From the IMG/VR virus record IMGVR_UViG_3300049811_000087, positions 1-56,841 of that record: 56,841 nt of DNA. One strand, 5' to 3'. Source of the DNA: a virus. Positions 42,637-48,886 of this stretch are shown piece by piece. The notes under the pieces are model-generated. The model was given only the letters and a program-made list of their open reading frames with translations, made no database searches and was not told the DNA's origin. The translations under genes were made by a program, and so were the position numbers. Position 1 is the first letter of the stretch, and every line of letters starts with the position of its first letter.

Positions 42637-42857
42637 TGCCCGTTATTAAAGACCCTGATTCAAAGGCCGCCGTTCATCTTGCTGATCCATCAAGAGAGTC
42701 TGGGCCTTACGGTCCTTATGCGTACTGTCGTTTTATCAAGAATAGACAGATTACAACCAACATCGACGAAGTTACCTGTCTGCATTGCATCAAGAAATTC
42801 AAAGGAATGCCTCATCTTGACCGAAAAGTTGAAAGAACCGCTTGGTCTGATTCATAG
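42636..42857 (+). CDS. small protein with Cys triplet, probable metal binding
   Basis: A 73-aa protein with YCRF and then EVTCLHCIKKF; the Cys and CxxC suggest a small zinc site. Unknown function. Confidence 0.65.
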   Translation: MPVIKDPDSKAAVHLADPSRESGPYGPYAYCRFIKNRQITTNIDEVTCLHCIKKFKGMPHLDRKVERTAWSDS

Positions 42858-42863
42858 TTCGTT

Positions 42864-42988
42864 TGACAGAGTGTTGAAAAACACACTAACAACCAAACCC
42901 AAGTGACGACTGCGTGCGGTTGCTCTGTCATCCGAATAGTCGGGGTAGGTCTGTGGACAGGTAAGAGGCATCCCAGCGCCCGCCTACC
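42864..42988 (+). ncRNA. candidate structured RNA, about 125 nt
   Basis: Stems visible in sequence: P1 TGACAGAG (42864-42871) with CTCTGTCA (42923-42930); inside it GTGTT-GAAA-AACAC (42871-42884, sharing one base with P1); P3 CCGA-ATAG-TCGG (42932-42943); and P4 GGTAGG (42944-42949) with CCTACC (42983-42988). P1, P3 and P4 are adjacent with one linking base, so they could stack compactly. It has no ORF and lies before the ribosome-binding site of the gene at 43014. Regulatory leader or independent RNA; no known class recognised. Confidence 0.4.
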
Positions 42989-43013
42989 TTGACTATATTT
43001 AATAGGAGGAAAA

Positions 43014-43247
43014 TTGAGTAAGTTAAAAGAAGTTGAAGTTCTTATTCAAAAACATAAAAGACAACTAGAAAAAGATGGGGGTATTTGGGACCCAGACGAG
43101 TTTTCTCTCGTTGTCACCCAAGAAGAGTGGCGAGACATTCAAATAAACCCTTATATTCTAGAGCTTTTCGGTGGTTCTCAAATCGCAGCCCAAGAATTTA
43201 TAAATACCAAAAAGTTGTTTGGTGTGAAGATAGAAATCGAGGAGTAG
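43014..43247 (+). CDS. TQ-W-PY small protein, copy A
   Basis: A 77-aa protein, with VVTQEEWRDIQINPYILELF and an IEIEE end. The following gene is a diverged copy (LTQTQWDAFLVDPYLAVL, IEIVEN). The TTG start follows AATAGGAGGAAAA. Unknown function. Confidence 0.7.
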   Translation: MSKLKEVEVLIQKHKRQLEKDGGIWDPDEFSLVVTQEEWRDIQINPYILELFGGSQIAAQEFINTKKLFGVKIEIEE

Positions 43248-43250
43248 CTA

Positions 43251-43475
43251 ATGGTCCAAAAAGTTAGAGATACAATCCGAGATCTTCGTCGTAGAGCTGG
43301 ACTAGACGCAGAACCATATGTGCCAGCACAACTTCCAATTCGTTTGACTCAAACACAGTGGGACGCTTTTCTGGTGGACCCATATTTGGCGGTTCTTCAC
43401 TCACCAGAAGGAATCGCTTTAATTGCCAATAACCGACAGTACCTCGGGCACCCTATTGAGATTGTTGAGAATTGA
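43251..43475 (+). CDS. TQ-W-PY small protein, copy B
   Basis: A 74-aa diverged tandem duplicate of the 43014 gene: basic helical front (TIRDLRRRAGL) and the shared TQ-W-PY core. No gene lies between them. Unknown function. Confidence 0.7.
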   Translation: MVQKVRDTIRDLRRRAGLDAEPYVPAQLPIRLTQTQWDAFLVDPYLAVLHSPEGIALIANNRQYLGHPIEIVEN

Positions 43476-43681
43476 TGTACCTCGTACACTATTTGTTTTA
43501 TAAGATCAACTACGACGCTGAGACTGATTGGGGATATTACACTGACGTCAAAGCCAAGTCGTTTGGTTCGCCTCAAGAAGAAAACAGCTTTACCAGTGAG
43601 ATGCGCAAGCAGGGTTACATGACCAAGCGGGTCCCAGAGGATATCTACAATCTTGCTTGTTGTAATGTAGAGGTTATTTAA
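43475..43681 (+). CDS. 68-aa small protein
   Basis: MYLVHYLFYKINYDAETDWG..., ends YNLACCNVEVI. The ATG overlaps the previous TGA. Unknown function. Confidence 0.6.
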   Translation: MYLVHYLFYKINYDAETDWGYYTDVKAKSFGSPQEENSFTSEMRKQGYMTKRVPEDIYNLACCNVEVI

Positions 43682-43682
43682 A

Positions 43683-43919
43683 ATGTTCATTCAACTACGT
43701 GGTGATGGAAAGCGATTGATCAACGTAACTCAGATCAACACGTTGGCTATATCAATCACTCCTGAAAAGCAGTTTTGTGTTTCTTTCATAATGATCAACG
43801 AGCTCGAGATCAACTCAGAGAAGTATGACACTATAGAAGAGGCACAAGACGAATACGACGATATTTACAGGAAACTTTATCAAGTACTTAATCCTAGACA
43901 AACACTAACAAGGAGATAA
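43683..43919 (+). CDS. 78-aa small protein
   Basis: MFIQLRGDGKRLINVTQINT..., beta front, then an acidic helical end. The 44415 protein has a similar layout (FVKLGTTHYNPQHIISIEP), suggesting a related fold. Unknown function. Confidence 0.6.
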   Translation: MFIQLRGDGKRLINVTQINTLAISITPEKQFCVSFIMINELEINSEKYDTIEEAQDEYDDIYRKLYQVLNPRQTLTRR

Positions 43920-43925
43920 TTAAAA

Positions 43926-44312
43926 ATGCTGGAAGATCTTGGTAATTGCGTGAAGATTCACGATCAGACCATCCCCGCGGTAAACATCCAGGTAGAAGAC
44001 TTCCCAAGGTGGTCCGAAGAGCACAACACCTGGTACGGAATCTACTTCGAGATCCTGTTCGAAGACGGAACGCTTTGGGAAGTTGAGCGTGTGACTGAAG
44101 ACAGTCACATCATTGTGAACGTCTACCCAAATTGGTACAAAGCGAATAGCGGCTTGCTGGAGTTCAGCCAGTTCGCTTACATGGACGGCTCGATTCGGGG
44201 TTGTCGATACGACACCTGGGGAGCATTTCTCACCCTTTACCACATCAAGTTGCACGGTATGGAGCTTACCAAGCGAATTCATTGGAGCGAGCATGGAGAG
44301 TTGTGCGGCTAG
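43926..44312 (+). CDS. LEDLGNCVKI protein, copy 1
   Basis: A 128-aa protein, MLEDLGNCVKIHDQTIPAVN..., with WYGIYFEILFEDGTLWEVE. The gene at 45151 is a clear paralogue over the first ~60 residues. Relatively C/G-ending codons. It ends ten bases before tRNA-Ile. Unknown function. Confidence 0.75.
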   Translation: MLEDLGNCVKIHDQTIPAVNIQVEDFPRWSEEHNTWYGIYFEILFEDGTLWEVERVTEDSHIIVNVYPNWYKANSGLLEFSQFAYMDGSIRGCRYDTWGAFLTLYHIKLHGMELTKRIHWSEHGELCG

Positions 44313-44321
44313 CTCCCTCAA

Positions 44322-44397
44322 GGGCCGGTAGCATGTTCTGGTAAATGCACCGAGCTTATATCTCGGCGATAGGTGGGTTCAAATCCCCCCCGGCCTA
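44322..44397 (+). tRNA. tRNA-Ile (anticodon UAU)
   Basis: Cloverleaf: acceptor GGGCCGG with CCGGCCT, anticodon arm CCGAG-CTTATAT-CTCGG, T-arm GTGGG-TTCAAAT-CCCCC with one mismatch. The UAU anticodon reads AUA, a codon rare in GC-rich hosts but used by this phage. Most bacteria read AUA with a lysidine-modified CAU tRNA, so this form is notable. Confidence 0.9.
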
Positions 44398-44414
44398 CTA
44401 ACAGAAAGAAACTT

Positions 44415-44618
44415 ATGTTTGTTAAACTAGGAACAACGCATTACAACCCCCAACACATTATAAGCATTGAGCCAATGTTTCTGAATTTCCATACTGATAA
44501 ATGGGAAATTAGAATGAGTCTTTCAAACGGAGCTTTAATCCAACTTTATACTGGAACGAAACAAGAAGTGCTTGTTGAGCTTGATGAAATTATGGAAGTG
44601 ATTCAAGAGGCCTCATGA
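44415..44618 (+). CDS. 67-aa small protein
   Basis: MFVKLGTTHYNPQHIISIEP..., beta front and helical acidic end. ATG 44415 is chosen because an upstream in-frame reading starts inside the tRNA. Unknown function. Confidence 0.65.
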   Translation: MFVKLGTTHYNPQHIISIEPMFLNFHTDKWEIRMSLSNGALIQLYTGTKQEVLVELDEIMEVIQEAS

Positions 44619-44866
44619 CTTTTGCAATGACGTTCGGCCAATGGGTCCGCACTTGGTATTTCTGGGCCCTAGTTATCTTAGTTGTCGTTATGTTTGCGTG
44701 GCTGGTTATTCTTAATTATCGAGACAAAAACGTAAGCGTTTGCCCAACTTGCTATAGCGATAGAAAACGCGTTCGATATCCTGTAAAATACTGGATGTCA
44801 GACAACCTTTCAACGGTGGAGCCTTGTGAAGACGCATGGCATGGTAAATATGTAGATCCGTACTAG
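44615..44866 (+). CDS. membrane protein with Cys-rich tail
   Basis: An 83-aa protein: a membrane helix near 15-36 (FWALVILVVVMFAWLVIL), then VCPTCYSDRKR and a later Cys that could bind metal. Four-base overlap with the previous gene. Unknown function. Confidence 0.65.
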   Translation: MTFAMTFGQWVRTWYFWALVILVVVMFAWLVILNYRDKNVSVCPTCYSDRKRVRYPVKYWMSDNLSTVEPCEDAWHGKYVDPY

Positions 44867-44876
44867 AAGGAAACTA

Positions 44877-45071
44877 ATGACTTTTGCTCAGTGGCAATCT
44901 TCAAAAGGAATTACCCCTTGGGTTTTCAAAAAGCCTCATTTGCGTTTTGGTATAGAAGACGTACAAATGGCCTTTCAAGCTTTAGCTTCGTCTTTAGAAG
45001 CTTTAACTGACGCATCTAAAAAAACCGAAAAAGCTTTTACCTTTTTAATCAACTCAATTAATAAGGAGTAA
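44877..45071 (+). CDS. WQ-S-GI-PW small protein, copy 2
   Basis: A 64-aa paralogue of the 37903 protein (shared F-WQ-S-GI-PW start, helical end). AAGGAAAC is upstream. Unknown function. Confidence 0.7.
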   Translation: MTFAQWQSSKGITPWVFKKPHLRFGIEDVQMAFQALASSLEALTDASKKTEKAFTFLINSINKE

Positions 45072-45074
45072 TCT

Positions 45075-45149
45075 ATGGAAATCTTACTTATCCCTTTTAT
45101 TTCTTTTATTGTAGCGCTTATTGTTGCTTTTCTAATCAGCAGGAGATAA
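45075..45149 (+). CDS. 24-aa membrane micropeptide
   Basis: MEILLIPFISFIVALIVAFL plus ISRR: one membrane helix and a positive tail. AAGGAG lies eight to nine bases upstream and the next start follows two bases after the stop, which argues for real translation. Could act as a small membrane effector. Confidence 0.5.
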   Translation: MEILLIPFISFIVALIVAFLISRR

Positions 45150-45150
45150 C

Positions 45151-45504
45151 ATGGACATCTTGGAAGACCTTGGTAATTGTGTGAAGATTAATGACGTGAT
45201 CATTCCAGCAGTAAACATCCAGGTCGAGGGATTCCCAAAGTGGATCGATGCCACCTGGTACGGCATCTACTTTGAAGTCTTGTTTGAAGACGGGACGCTT
45301 TGGGAGGTTGAGCAGCGCCACGCAGATCTTCCTGTTGTGATCATGATATATCCCTTCTGGGGGGTCAGTCGTAAACTCTTTTGTGTTGTTAGCCAGCACG
45401 AAAACTGGGTGGACTTCTTGAATCTCTACCAGACTAATCTGTTTGTTCGAGATCGAACGAAAGAACTTCATTGGTTGGACTACAAGCATTGGATGGCTGC
45501 GTAA
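45151..45504 (+). CDS. LEDLGNCVKI protein, copy 2
   Basis: A 117-aa paralogue of the 43926 protein: ILEDLGNCVKI, PAVNIQVEGFPKW, WYGIYFEVLFEDGTLWEVE; the second half is diverged. AGGAG is upstream. Unknown function. Confidence 0.75.
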   Translation: MDILEDLGNCVKINDVIIPAVNIQVEGFPKWIDATWYGIYFEVLFEDGTLWEVEQRHADLPVVIMIYPFWGVSRKLFCVVSQHENWVDFLNLYQTNLFVRDRTKELHWLDYKHWMAA

Positions 45505-45692
45505 TGGCTAGAATTGATCAACCGATTCTTGAATGTGACAGGTGTAAGGCCCGAACGAGCGACCTAAAGGAAATGGCTAATTATATTCAGTTGTACCAGA
45601 ACCCTATCTCGCAAAAGGAACAGAAGTTTGATCTTTGTCGTTCTTGTGCGAGGGACTTCTTTGAATTCTTCATGCGTGGAAGGATGATCTAA
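45504..45692 (+). CDS. small zinc-ribbon-like protein
   Basis: A 62-aa protein with LECDRCKARTSD and FDLCRSCARDFFEFF: two CxxC pairs, the pattern of a treble-clef or zinc-ribbon site. It may bind nucleic acid. ATG 45504 overlaps the previous stop; an earlier in-frame ATG lies inside that gene. Confidence 0.7.
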   Translation: MARIDQPILECDRCKARTSDLKEMANYIQLYQNPISQKEQKFDLCRSCARDFFEFFMRGRMI

Positions 45693-45698
45693 CCTAAC

Positions 45699-45783
45699 GC
45701 CACCATGGCGGAATAGGCAGACGCATTCGGCTTAAACCCGAAGGACTGTGATGGTCGTGGGGGTTCGAATCCCCCTGGTGGCA
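45699..45783 (+). tRNA. tRNA-Leu (anticodon UAA)
   Basis: A class II tRNA with a long variable arm (GGACTGTGATGGTCGT region), acceptor GCCACCA with TGGTGGC, anticodon arm TTCGG-CTTAAAC-CCGAA, T-arm with GGTTCGAATCC. It reads UUA/UUG, codons common in this phage. Confidence 0.95.
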
Positions 45784-45856
45784 CGCTGAAAAGCAAACAA
45801 AAAAGTGGGGCCCGACATAGTAATCAAAACACTAATGAAGCGTAATAATAGAAAAC

Positions 45857-46246
45857 ATGATTCAATTACCGGTATTGTTCAATGGAACGGAACTTGTTGG
45901 AACTCTTCTCATTGAGGAAAGAATTCTCCAACTGTACGGTAACGGCCGAGACGTAATCTTCAATCCAACAATCGTCTCAAAGAGCTCTGTAGATGAAGAC
46001 GGAAACGCCGACACTACGCTTGAAATTACAGCTCTTAATGCCTTTGTCTTGCCGTCCGAACCAACCGTAGGGCCTAAAAGCCCACATCTAACCGGGTACA
46101 TTTGGGAATGCGAGGCGGGACACGAAAGCTACGTTTCAGATATTGAAATGCGGCTGGTTAATCGCACGCCCAATTGCCCTGTAGTACTAGAATCTGGAGT
46201 TGTGTGTCATAAACCGCTTATTCATAGATTGCGTTTAGCAGACTAA
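45857..46246 (+). CDS. hypothetical protein with metal-binding-like C-terminus
   Basis: A 129-aa protein: beta-rich first 80 residues, then WECEAGHES and, near the end, NCPVVLESGVVCHKP. The Cys/His spacing resembles a zinc finger. No promoter repeat lies before it. Unknown function. Confidence 0.65.
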   Translation: MIQLPVLFNGTELVGTLLIEERILQLYGNGRDVIFNPTIVSKSSVDEDGNADTTLEITALNAFVLPSEPTVGPKSPHLTGYIWECEAGHESYVSDIEMRLVNRTPNCPVVLESGVVCHKPLIHRLRLAD

Positions 46247-46254
46247 GCAAAAAC

Positions 46255-46286
46255 TAACAAAATTCACAACGCTTATAATGAGAGAG
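46255..46286 (+). promoter_or_regulatory. repeated promoter copy 4
   Basis: TAACA, 14 bp with CAACGC, TATAAT at 46274-46279, GAGAGAG. It opens the micro-gene array. Confidence 0.8.
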
Positions 46287-46314
46287 AACACCAACCCCAT
46301 ACGGAGGAATCATC

Positions 46315-46554
46315 ATGGAAGAGTTCAACAGCATCGAGACCGAGCTGGAGACCGACACCGAAGAGACTGACACCGAGGCAGGTTCGGTTCTTGCCACCGT
46401 CGCCGTGTTCGGCATCGGCACCATCGTGGGTGCTGCTGCTGCACGTGGCTACGACAAGGCGAAGACCACCGTCAAGGAGCAGCTCGAGGCTCGTCGGGCC
46501 CGCAAGGCCGCGATCGCGAACGCCATCGAGACCACCGCCACAGAGGCGAAGTGA
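46315..46554 (+). CDS. array gene 1: 79-aa acidic/helical membrane protein
   Basis: An acidic front (SIETELETDTEETDTEAG), a small-residue hydrophobic segment near 25-44 (VLATVAVFGIGTIVGAAAA), then a basic helix. Codons are strongly C/G-ending. CGGAGGAA is upstream and a strong terminator follows, so it is a one-gene unit. Confidence 0.75.
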   Translation: MEEFNSIETELETDTEETDTEAGSVLATVAVFGIGTIVGAAAARGYDKAKTTVKEQLEARRARKAAIANAIETTATEAK

Positions 46555-46569
46555 CTCAAGAGGAAGTGT

Positions 46570-46610
46570 CCCTTGTAGCGTAAAACCTACAAGGGCTCTT
46601 TCTTTTTCTT
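46570..46610 (+). terminator. strong intrinsic terminator
   Basis: CCCTTGTAG and CTACAAGGG form a perfect 9-bp stem with an 8-nt loop, followed by a T-rich run. Confidence 0.9.
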
Positions 46611-46642
46611 AAACAACTTTTACAACGCCTATAATGAGAGAC
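46611..46642 (+). promoter_or_regulatory. repeated promoter copy 5
   Basis: AAACA, 14 bp, TATAAT at 46630-46635, GAGAGAC; directly behind the terminator. Confidence 0.8.
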
Positions 46643-46658
46643 TACCAAAGGAGTTTAA

Positions 46659-46802
46659 ATGAGCGTACTGATCAGATTCTTCGATCTTGTCGAGAGCAAT
46701 CGTCAGCGTGAAGAAAAGCGTCGTCAGAACAAAAGCCGTAACCGGATGATGTTCATGACGTTCGGACTAGCTGGCTTGTTCCTGGGAAGGAAGAAGAGCT
46801 GA
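46659..46802 (+). CDS. array gene 2: 47-aa basic peptide with hydrophobic end
   Basis: MSVLIRFFDLVESNRQREEK..., an Arg/Lys-rich middle, then MMFMTFGLAGLFLGRKKS. It lies behind its own promoter and AAAGGAG. Unknown function. Confidence 0.7.
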   Translation: MSVLIRFFDLVESNRQREEKRRQNKSRNRMMFMTFGLAGLFLGRKKS

Positions 46803-46833
46803 AGACACCCACTACCGGGTGGACTCTAAAAGA

Positions 46834-46859
46834 GGGGCACTGCGGTGCCTTTCTTTTTT
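46834..46859 (+). terminator. intrinsic terminator
   Basis: GGCAC-TGCG-GTGCC stem followed by TTTCTTTTTT. A second hairpin (CACCC with GGGTG) lies just upstream. Confidence 0.8.
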
Positions 46860-46886
46860 GATTTAATCTAGTAAGGAGCTTTTGCT

Positions 46887-47072
46887 ATGTTTTTAGTTTT
46901 TATCCCACTGGGAATTTCTGCAGCGACTCTGGCGTACACCTATGTTGTGAGTAAGAAGATCAAAGAAGATATTGCTGTGTTGGATGGTACTCTCGAGGGT
47001 CTTATTGACGCTTTATATCAGGAACGCATTGACGGTATGTTTAAATTTATAACAGAAGAGCTCGACGATTAG
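46887..47072 (+). CDS. array gene 3: 61-aa membrane protein
   Basis: MFLVFIPLGISAATLAYTYV..., then a charged helical tail. It has no promoter repeat before it, so it would depend on read-through of the terminator. Its stop codon overlaps the TAGCA box of the next promoter. Confidence 0.7.
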   Translation: MFLVFIPLGISAATLAYTYVVSKKIKEDIAVLDGTLEGLIDALYQERIDGMFKFITEELDD

Positions 47073-47101
47073 CATTTTTCGCAACGCTTATAATGAGAGA
47101 C
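47070..47101 (+). promoter_or_regulatory. repeated promoter copy 6
   Basis: TAGCA box overlapping the upstream stop, 14 bp, TATAAT at 47089-47094, GAGAGAC. Confidence 0.8.
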
Positions 47102-47117
47102 TACAGAGGAGAATGCA

Positions 47118-47282
47118 ATGTTTTGGATTGTTTATTCATACGTCGTCGCCGTTACCATCGGAATTCTCGGTTTCATCATCTGGAGCCTAAAGCAAGATCT
47201 TCACGCCGCAGATGAGTACATCGATGAACTCGAGGAAAAGTGCGATACGCTGGATAAGTTCCGACAGATCGTCATGAACTGA
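47118..47282 (+). CDS. array gene 4: MFW membrane peptide, copy 1
   Basis: A 54-aa protein: MFWIVYSYVVAVTIGILGFI..., one membrane helix then a coiled-coil-like acidic tail (DEYIDELEEKCDTL, IVMN end). The 47868 gene is a close structural copy. AGAGGAG is upstream. Confidence 0.75.
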   Translation: MFWIVYSYVVAVTIGILGFIIWSLKQDLHAADEYIDELEEKCDTLDKFRQIVMN

Positions 47283-47297
47283 AGGAGTTGAAAAGTT

Positions 47298-47329
47298 GAG
47301 GGGGTTACTACAACCCCTCTTCTTTTTTC
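47298..47329 (+). terminator. intrinsic terminator
   Basis: GAGGGG pairs with CCCCTC around a short loop, followed by TTCTTTTTTC. Confidence 0.85.
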
Positions 47330-47361
47330 TAACATATTTCACAACGCCTATAATGAGAGAC
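47330..47361 (+). promoter_or_regulatory. repeated promoter copy 7
   Basis: TAACA, 14 bp, TATAAT at 47349-47354, GAGAGAC. Confidence 0.8.
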
Positions 47362-47378
47362 TACCAAAGGAGTAACCT

Positions 47379-47552
47379 ATGGAGAAGTTGAAGACCAAGC
47401 TCAAGAAGGAATGGGAAGAGCGCCCGATCATCGTGATCACAGCCGGAAGCGTGGCAGCAAGCATGCTGATCAAGCTGCTGGAAGTGACGAACGAGACGCG
47501 CAACTCCCGTGCCTGGGCGAAGGAGGTCAAGCGACGCTCCAAGATGTCCTGA
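47379..47552 (+). CDS. array gene 5: 57-aa basic protein with hydrophobic core
   Basis: MEKLKTKLKKEWEERPIIVI..., a short hydrophobic segment (IIVITAGSVAASMLIKLL), basic ends. C/G-ending codons. AAAGGAG is upstream. Unknown function. Confidence 0.75.
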   Translation: MEKLKTKLKKEWEERPIIVITAGSVAASMLIKLLEVTNETRNSRAWAKEVKRRSKMS

Positions 47553-47567
47553 GCAACATCTCAAAAG

Positions 47568-47598
47568 GAGAAGGCCCCACAAGGCTTTCTCTTTTTTC
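47568..47598 (+). terminator. intrinsic terminator (array type)
   Basis: GAGAAGGCC and GGCTTTCTC pair around CCACAA, then TTTTTT. The same element recurs with small changes at 47787, 48050 and 48279. Confidence 0.9.
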
Positions 47599-47599
47599 T

Positions 47600-47631
47600 T
47601 AACATTTTTCGCAACGCTTATAATGAGAGAC
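47600..47631 (+). promoter_or_regulatory. repeated promoter copy 8
   Basis: TAACA, 14 bp (GCAACGC variant), TATAAT at 47619-47624, GAGAGAC. Confidence 0.8.
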
Positions 47632-47644
47632 ATAAGGAGAAATC

Positions 47645-47779
47645 ATGCAGATGTACCAGATGTCAGAGAAAGAAGCATCACGAGCACTGGCCCGCTTTGT
47701 CGTCACATTTGTGGCGCTCAAGGTGGCCCTGTACGTGAGCATCAACCTACTGGCACGGGCACTTCGCGAGAAGTCCTGA
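47645..47779 (+). CDS. array gene 6: 44-aa amphipathic/membrane peptide
   Basis: MQMYQMSEKEASRALARFVV..., hydrophobic TFVALKVALYVSINLL, basic end. TAAGGAG is upstream. Own promoter and terminator. Unknown function. Confidence 0.7.
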   Translation: MQMYQMSEKEASRALARFVVTFVALKVALYVSINLLARALREKS

Positions 47780-47786
47780 AGTCAAA

Positions 47787-47819
47787 AAGAGGGGGCCCCA
47801 CAAGGCTTTCTCTTTTTTC
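47787..47819 (+). terminator. intrinsic terminator (array type)
   Basis: AGAGGGGGCC with GGCTTTCTCT around CCACAA, with G-T pairs, then a T-run. Confidence 0.8.
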
Positions 47820-47851
47820 TAACATTTTTCGCAACGCTTATAATGAGAGAC
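47820..47851 (+). promoter_or_regulatory. repeated promoter copy 9
   Basis: TAACA, 14 bp (GCAACGC variant), TATAAT at 47839-47844, GAGAGAC. Confidence 0.8.
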
Positions 47852-47867
47852 AACAAGAGGAGACATA

Positions 47868-48032
47868 ATGTTCTGGATGCTATTCACAATCATCTTGTCG
47901 ATCGTCACCGCAACCGCCATCGGCGTTGCCGTCTACGCACTACTCGAAGAGTACAGGCAGATGGCACAGCAGATCAAGGAAGACGAAGAACAGATCGATG
48001 AGTTGAAGCGAACCATCATGAGCCTGGTCTAA
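47868..48032 (+). CDS. array gene 7: MFW membrane peptide, copy 2
   Basis: A 54-aa protein: MFWMLFTIILSIVTATAIGV..., the same length and layout as the 47118 protein (membrane helix, acidic helical tail, IDEL, IM near the end). Probably a duplicate. AGAGGAG is upstream. Confidence 0.75.
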   Translation: MFWMLFTIILSIVTATAIGVAVYALLEEYRQMAQQIKEDEEQIDELKRTIMSLV

Positions 48033-48049
48033 CAAGATCATCTCAAAAA

Positions 48050-48079
48050 GAGGAGGCCCCACAAGGCTTCCCTTTTTTC
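48050..48079 (+). terminator. intrinsic terminator (array type)
   Basis: GAGGAGGCC with GGCTTCCCTT around CCACAA, imperfect, then a T-run. Confidence 0.75.
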
Positions 48080-48080
48080 T

Positions 48081-48112
48081 TAACATTATCTACAATGCTT
48101 ATAATGAGAGAC
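48081..48112 (+). promoter_or_regulatory. repeated promoter copy 10
   Basis: TAACA, 14 bp (CAATGC variant), TATAAT at 48100-48105, GAGAGAC. Confidence 0.8.
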
Positions 48113-48127
48113 ACAGAAGGAGAAATC

Positions 48128-48262
48128 ATGTTGGAAACAACAATCTTGGTCATGTTGGTCTTGTTCCCGCTCTTCGTCCTGCTCATCACCTGGTTGGTGG
48201 TGTTCAAGGCGTTGGGATGGATCAAGAACAGCATCGGCCGGTTGTTCACCCTGCGTGGATGA
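48128..48262 (+). CDS. array gene 8: 44-aa hydrophobic membrane peptide
   Basis: MLETTILVMLVLFPLFVLLI..., a long membrane helix followed by a basic tail (WIKNSIGRLFTLRG). GAAGGAGAAATC upstream. Unknown function; the layout recalls small membrane effectors or toxins. Confidence 0.7.
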   Translation: MLETTILVMLVLFPLFVLLITWLVVFKALGWIKNSIGRLFTLRG

Positions 48263-48278
48263 CACACACGTGTTGAAA

Positions 48279-48309
48279 AGAGGGGGCCCTACAAGGCTTT
48301 CTCTTTTTT
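48279..48309 (+). terminator. intrinsic terminator (array type)
   Basis: GAGGGGGCC with GGCTTTCTC around CTACAA, then TTTTTT. Confidence 0.8.
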
Positions 48310-48311
48310 CT

Positions 48312-48343
48312 TAACATGTTCTACAACGCCTATAATGAGAGAC
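48312..48343 (+). promoter_or_regulatory. repeated promoter copy 11
   Basis: TAACA, 14 bp, TATAAT at 48331-48336, GAGAGAC. Confidence 0.8.
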
Positions 48344-48361
48344 GACAAAAGGAGAATTGTC

Positions 48362-48547
48362 ATGAAGACCAATGAGGAATTGAAGACTACCCGAGCGAAC
48401 ATCGACATCGACTGGAACCTAGTTCTGGTTGCCCTGTGTACTTACTGGGCGACACTGGACGGAACCACGCCGGTGTCCGCGGCTCTCAAGGAAGAAATCT
48501 TCGAGGAGATCAAAAGCCTATCACGACAAGTCGGACTGAATATCTGA
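48362..48547 (+). CDS. array gene 9: 61-aa soluble-looking protein
   Basis: MKTNEELKTTRANIDIDWNL..., helical, ends SLSRQVGLNI. ATG 48362 follows AAAGGAGAATTG; an in-frame ATG at 48335 lies within the promoter repeat. Unknown function. Confidence 0.7.
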   Translation: MKTNEELKTTRANIDIDWNLVLVALCTYWATLDGTTPVSAALKEEIFEEIKSLSRQVGLNI

Positions 48548-48557
48548 CTCAAAAAAG

Positions 48558-48588
48558 GAATAGGCCCTAACAAGGCTTATTCTTTTTT
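48558..48588 (+). terminator. intrinsic terminator (array type)
   Basis: GAATAGGCC with GGCTTATTC around CTAACAA, then TTTTTT. Both arms differ from the other copies in a compensating way (AGAA/TTCT to AATA/TATT), supporting a real stem. Confidence 0.9.
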
Positions 48589-48590
48589 GC

Positions 48591-48622
48591 TAACAAAAAC
48601 TACAACGCCTATAATGAGAGAC
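48591..48622 (+). promoter_or_regulatory. repeated promoter copy 12
   Basis: TAACA, 14 bp, TATAAT at 48610-48615, GAGAGAC. Confidence 0.8.
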
Positions 48623-48639
48623 AACAGAAGGAGATTGTA

Positions 48640-48804
48640 ATGTTGAAGGCCATCAAGGTCGTCGTGTACACCATCATCACCATCCTGACCGGACTGGGTA
48701 CGCTCGGAGTCATGGGCTTCGGGTGGATCAGCTACCGCGAGGGTTCGATGAAGAAGGGCGCACTGACCGTCATGGACGCCGTCGACACCATCGACACCAT
48801 CTGA
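48640..48804 (+). CDS. array gene 10: 54-aa membrane protein
   Basis: MLKAIKVVVYTIITILTGLG..., one membrane helix, then a polar tail with repeated VDTIDTI end. Very C-ending codons. GAAGGAG is upstream. Unknown function. Confidence 0.75.
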   Translation: MLKAIKVVVYTIITILTGLGTLGVMGFGWISYREGSMKKGALTVMDAVDTIDTI

Positions 48805-48818
48805 GAGCAATCTCAAAG

Positions 48819-48856
48819 GAGAAGGCCCCCTAACAAGGGCTTTCTTCTTTTATTTT
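48819..48856 (+). terminator. intrinsic terminator (array type)
   Basis: GAAGGCCC with GGGCTTTC around CCTAACAA, then a T-rich run. Confidence 0.85.
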
Positions 48857-48886
48857 CTTAATAACAAAACAATAGGAGGAAAAGTA

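Noticed and set aside
47509-47868. A 119-aa frame crossing two array units
   Set aside because: It spans two terminators and promoters, so it is a by-product of repeated elements.
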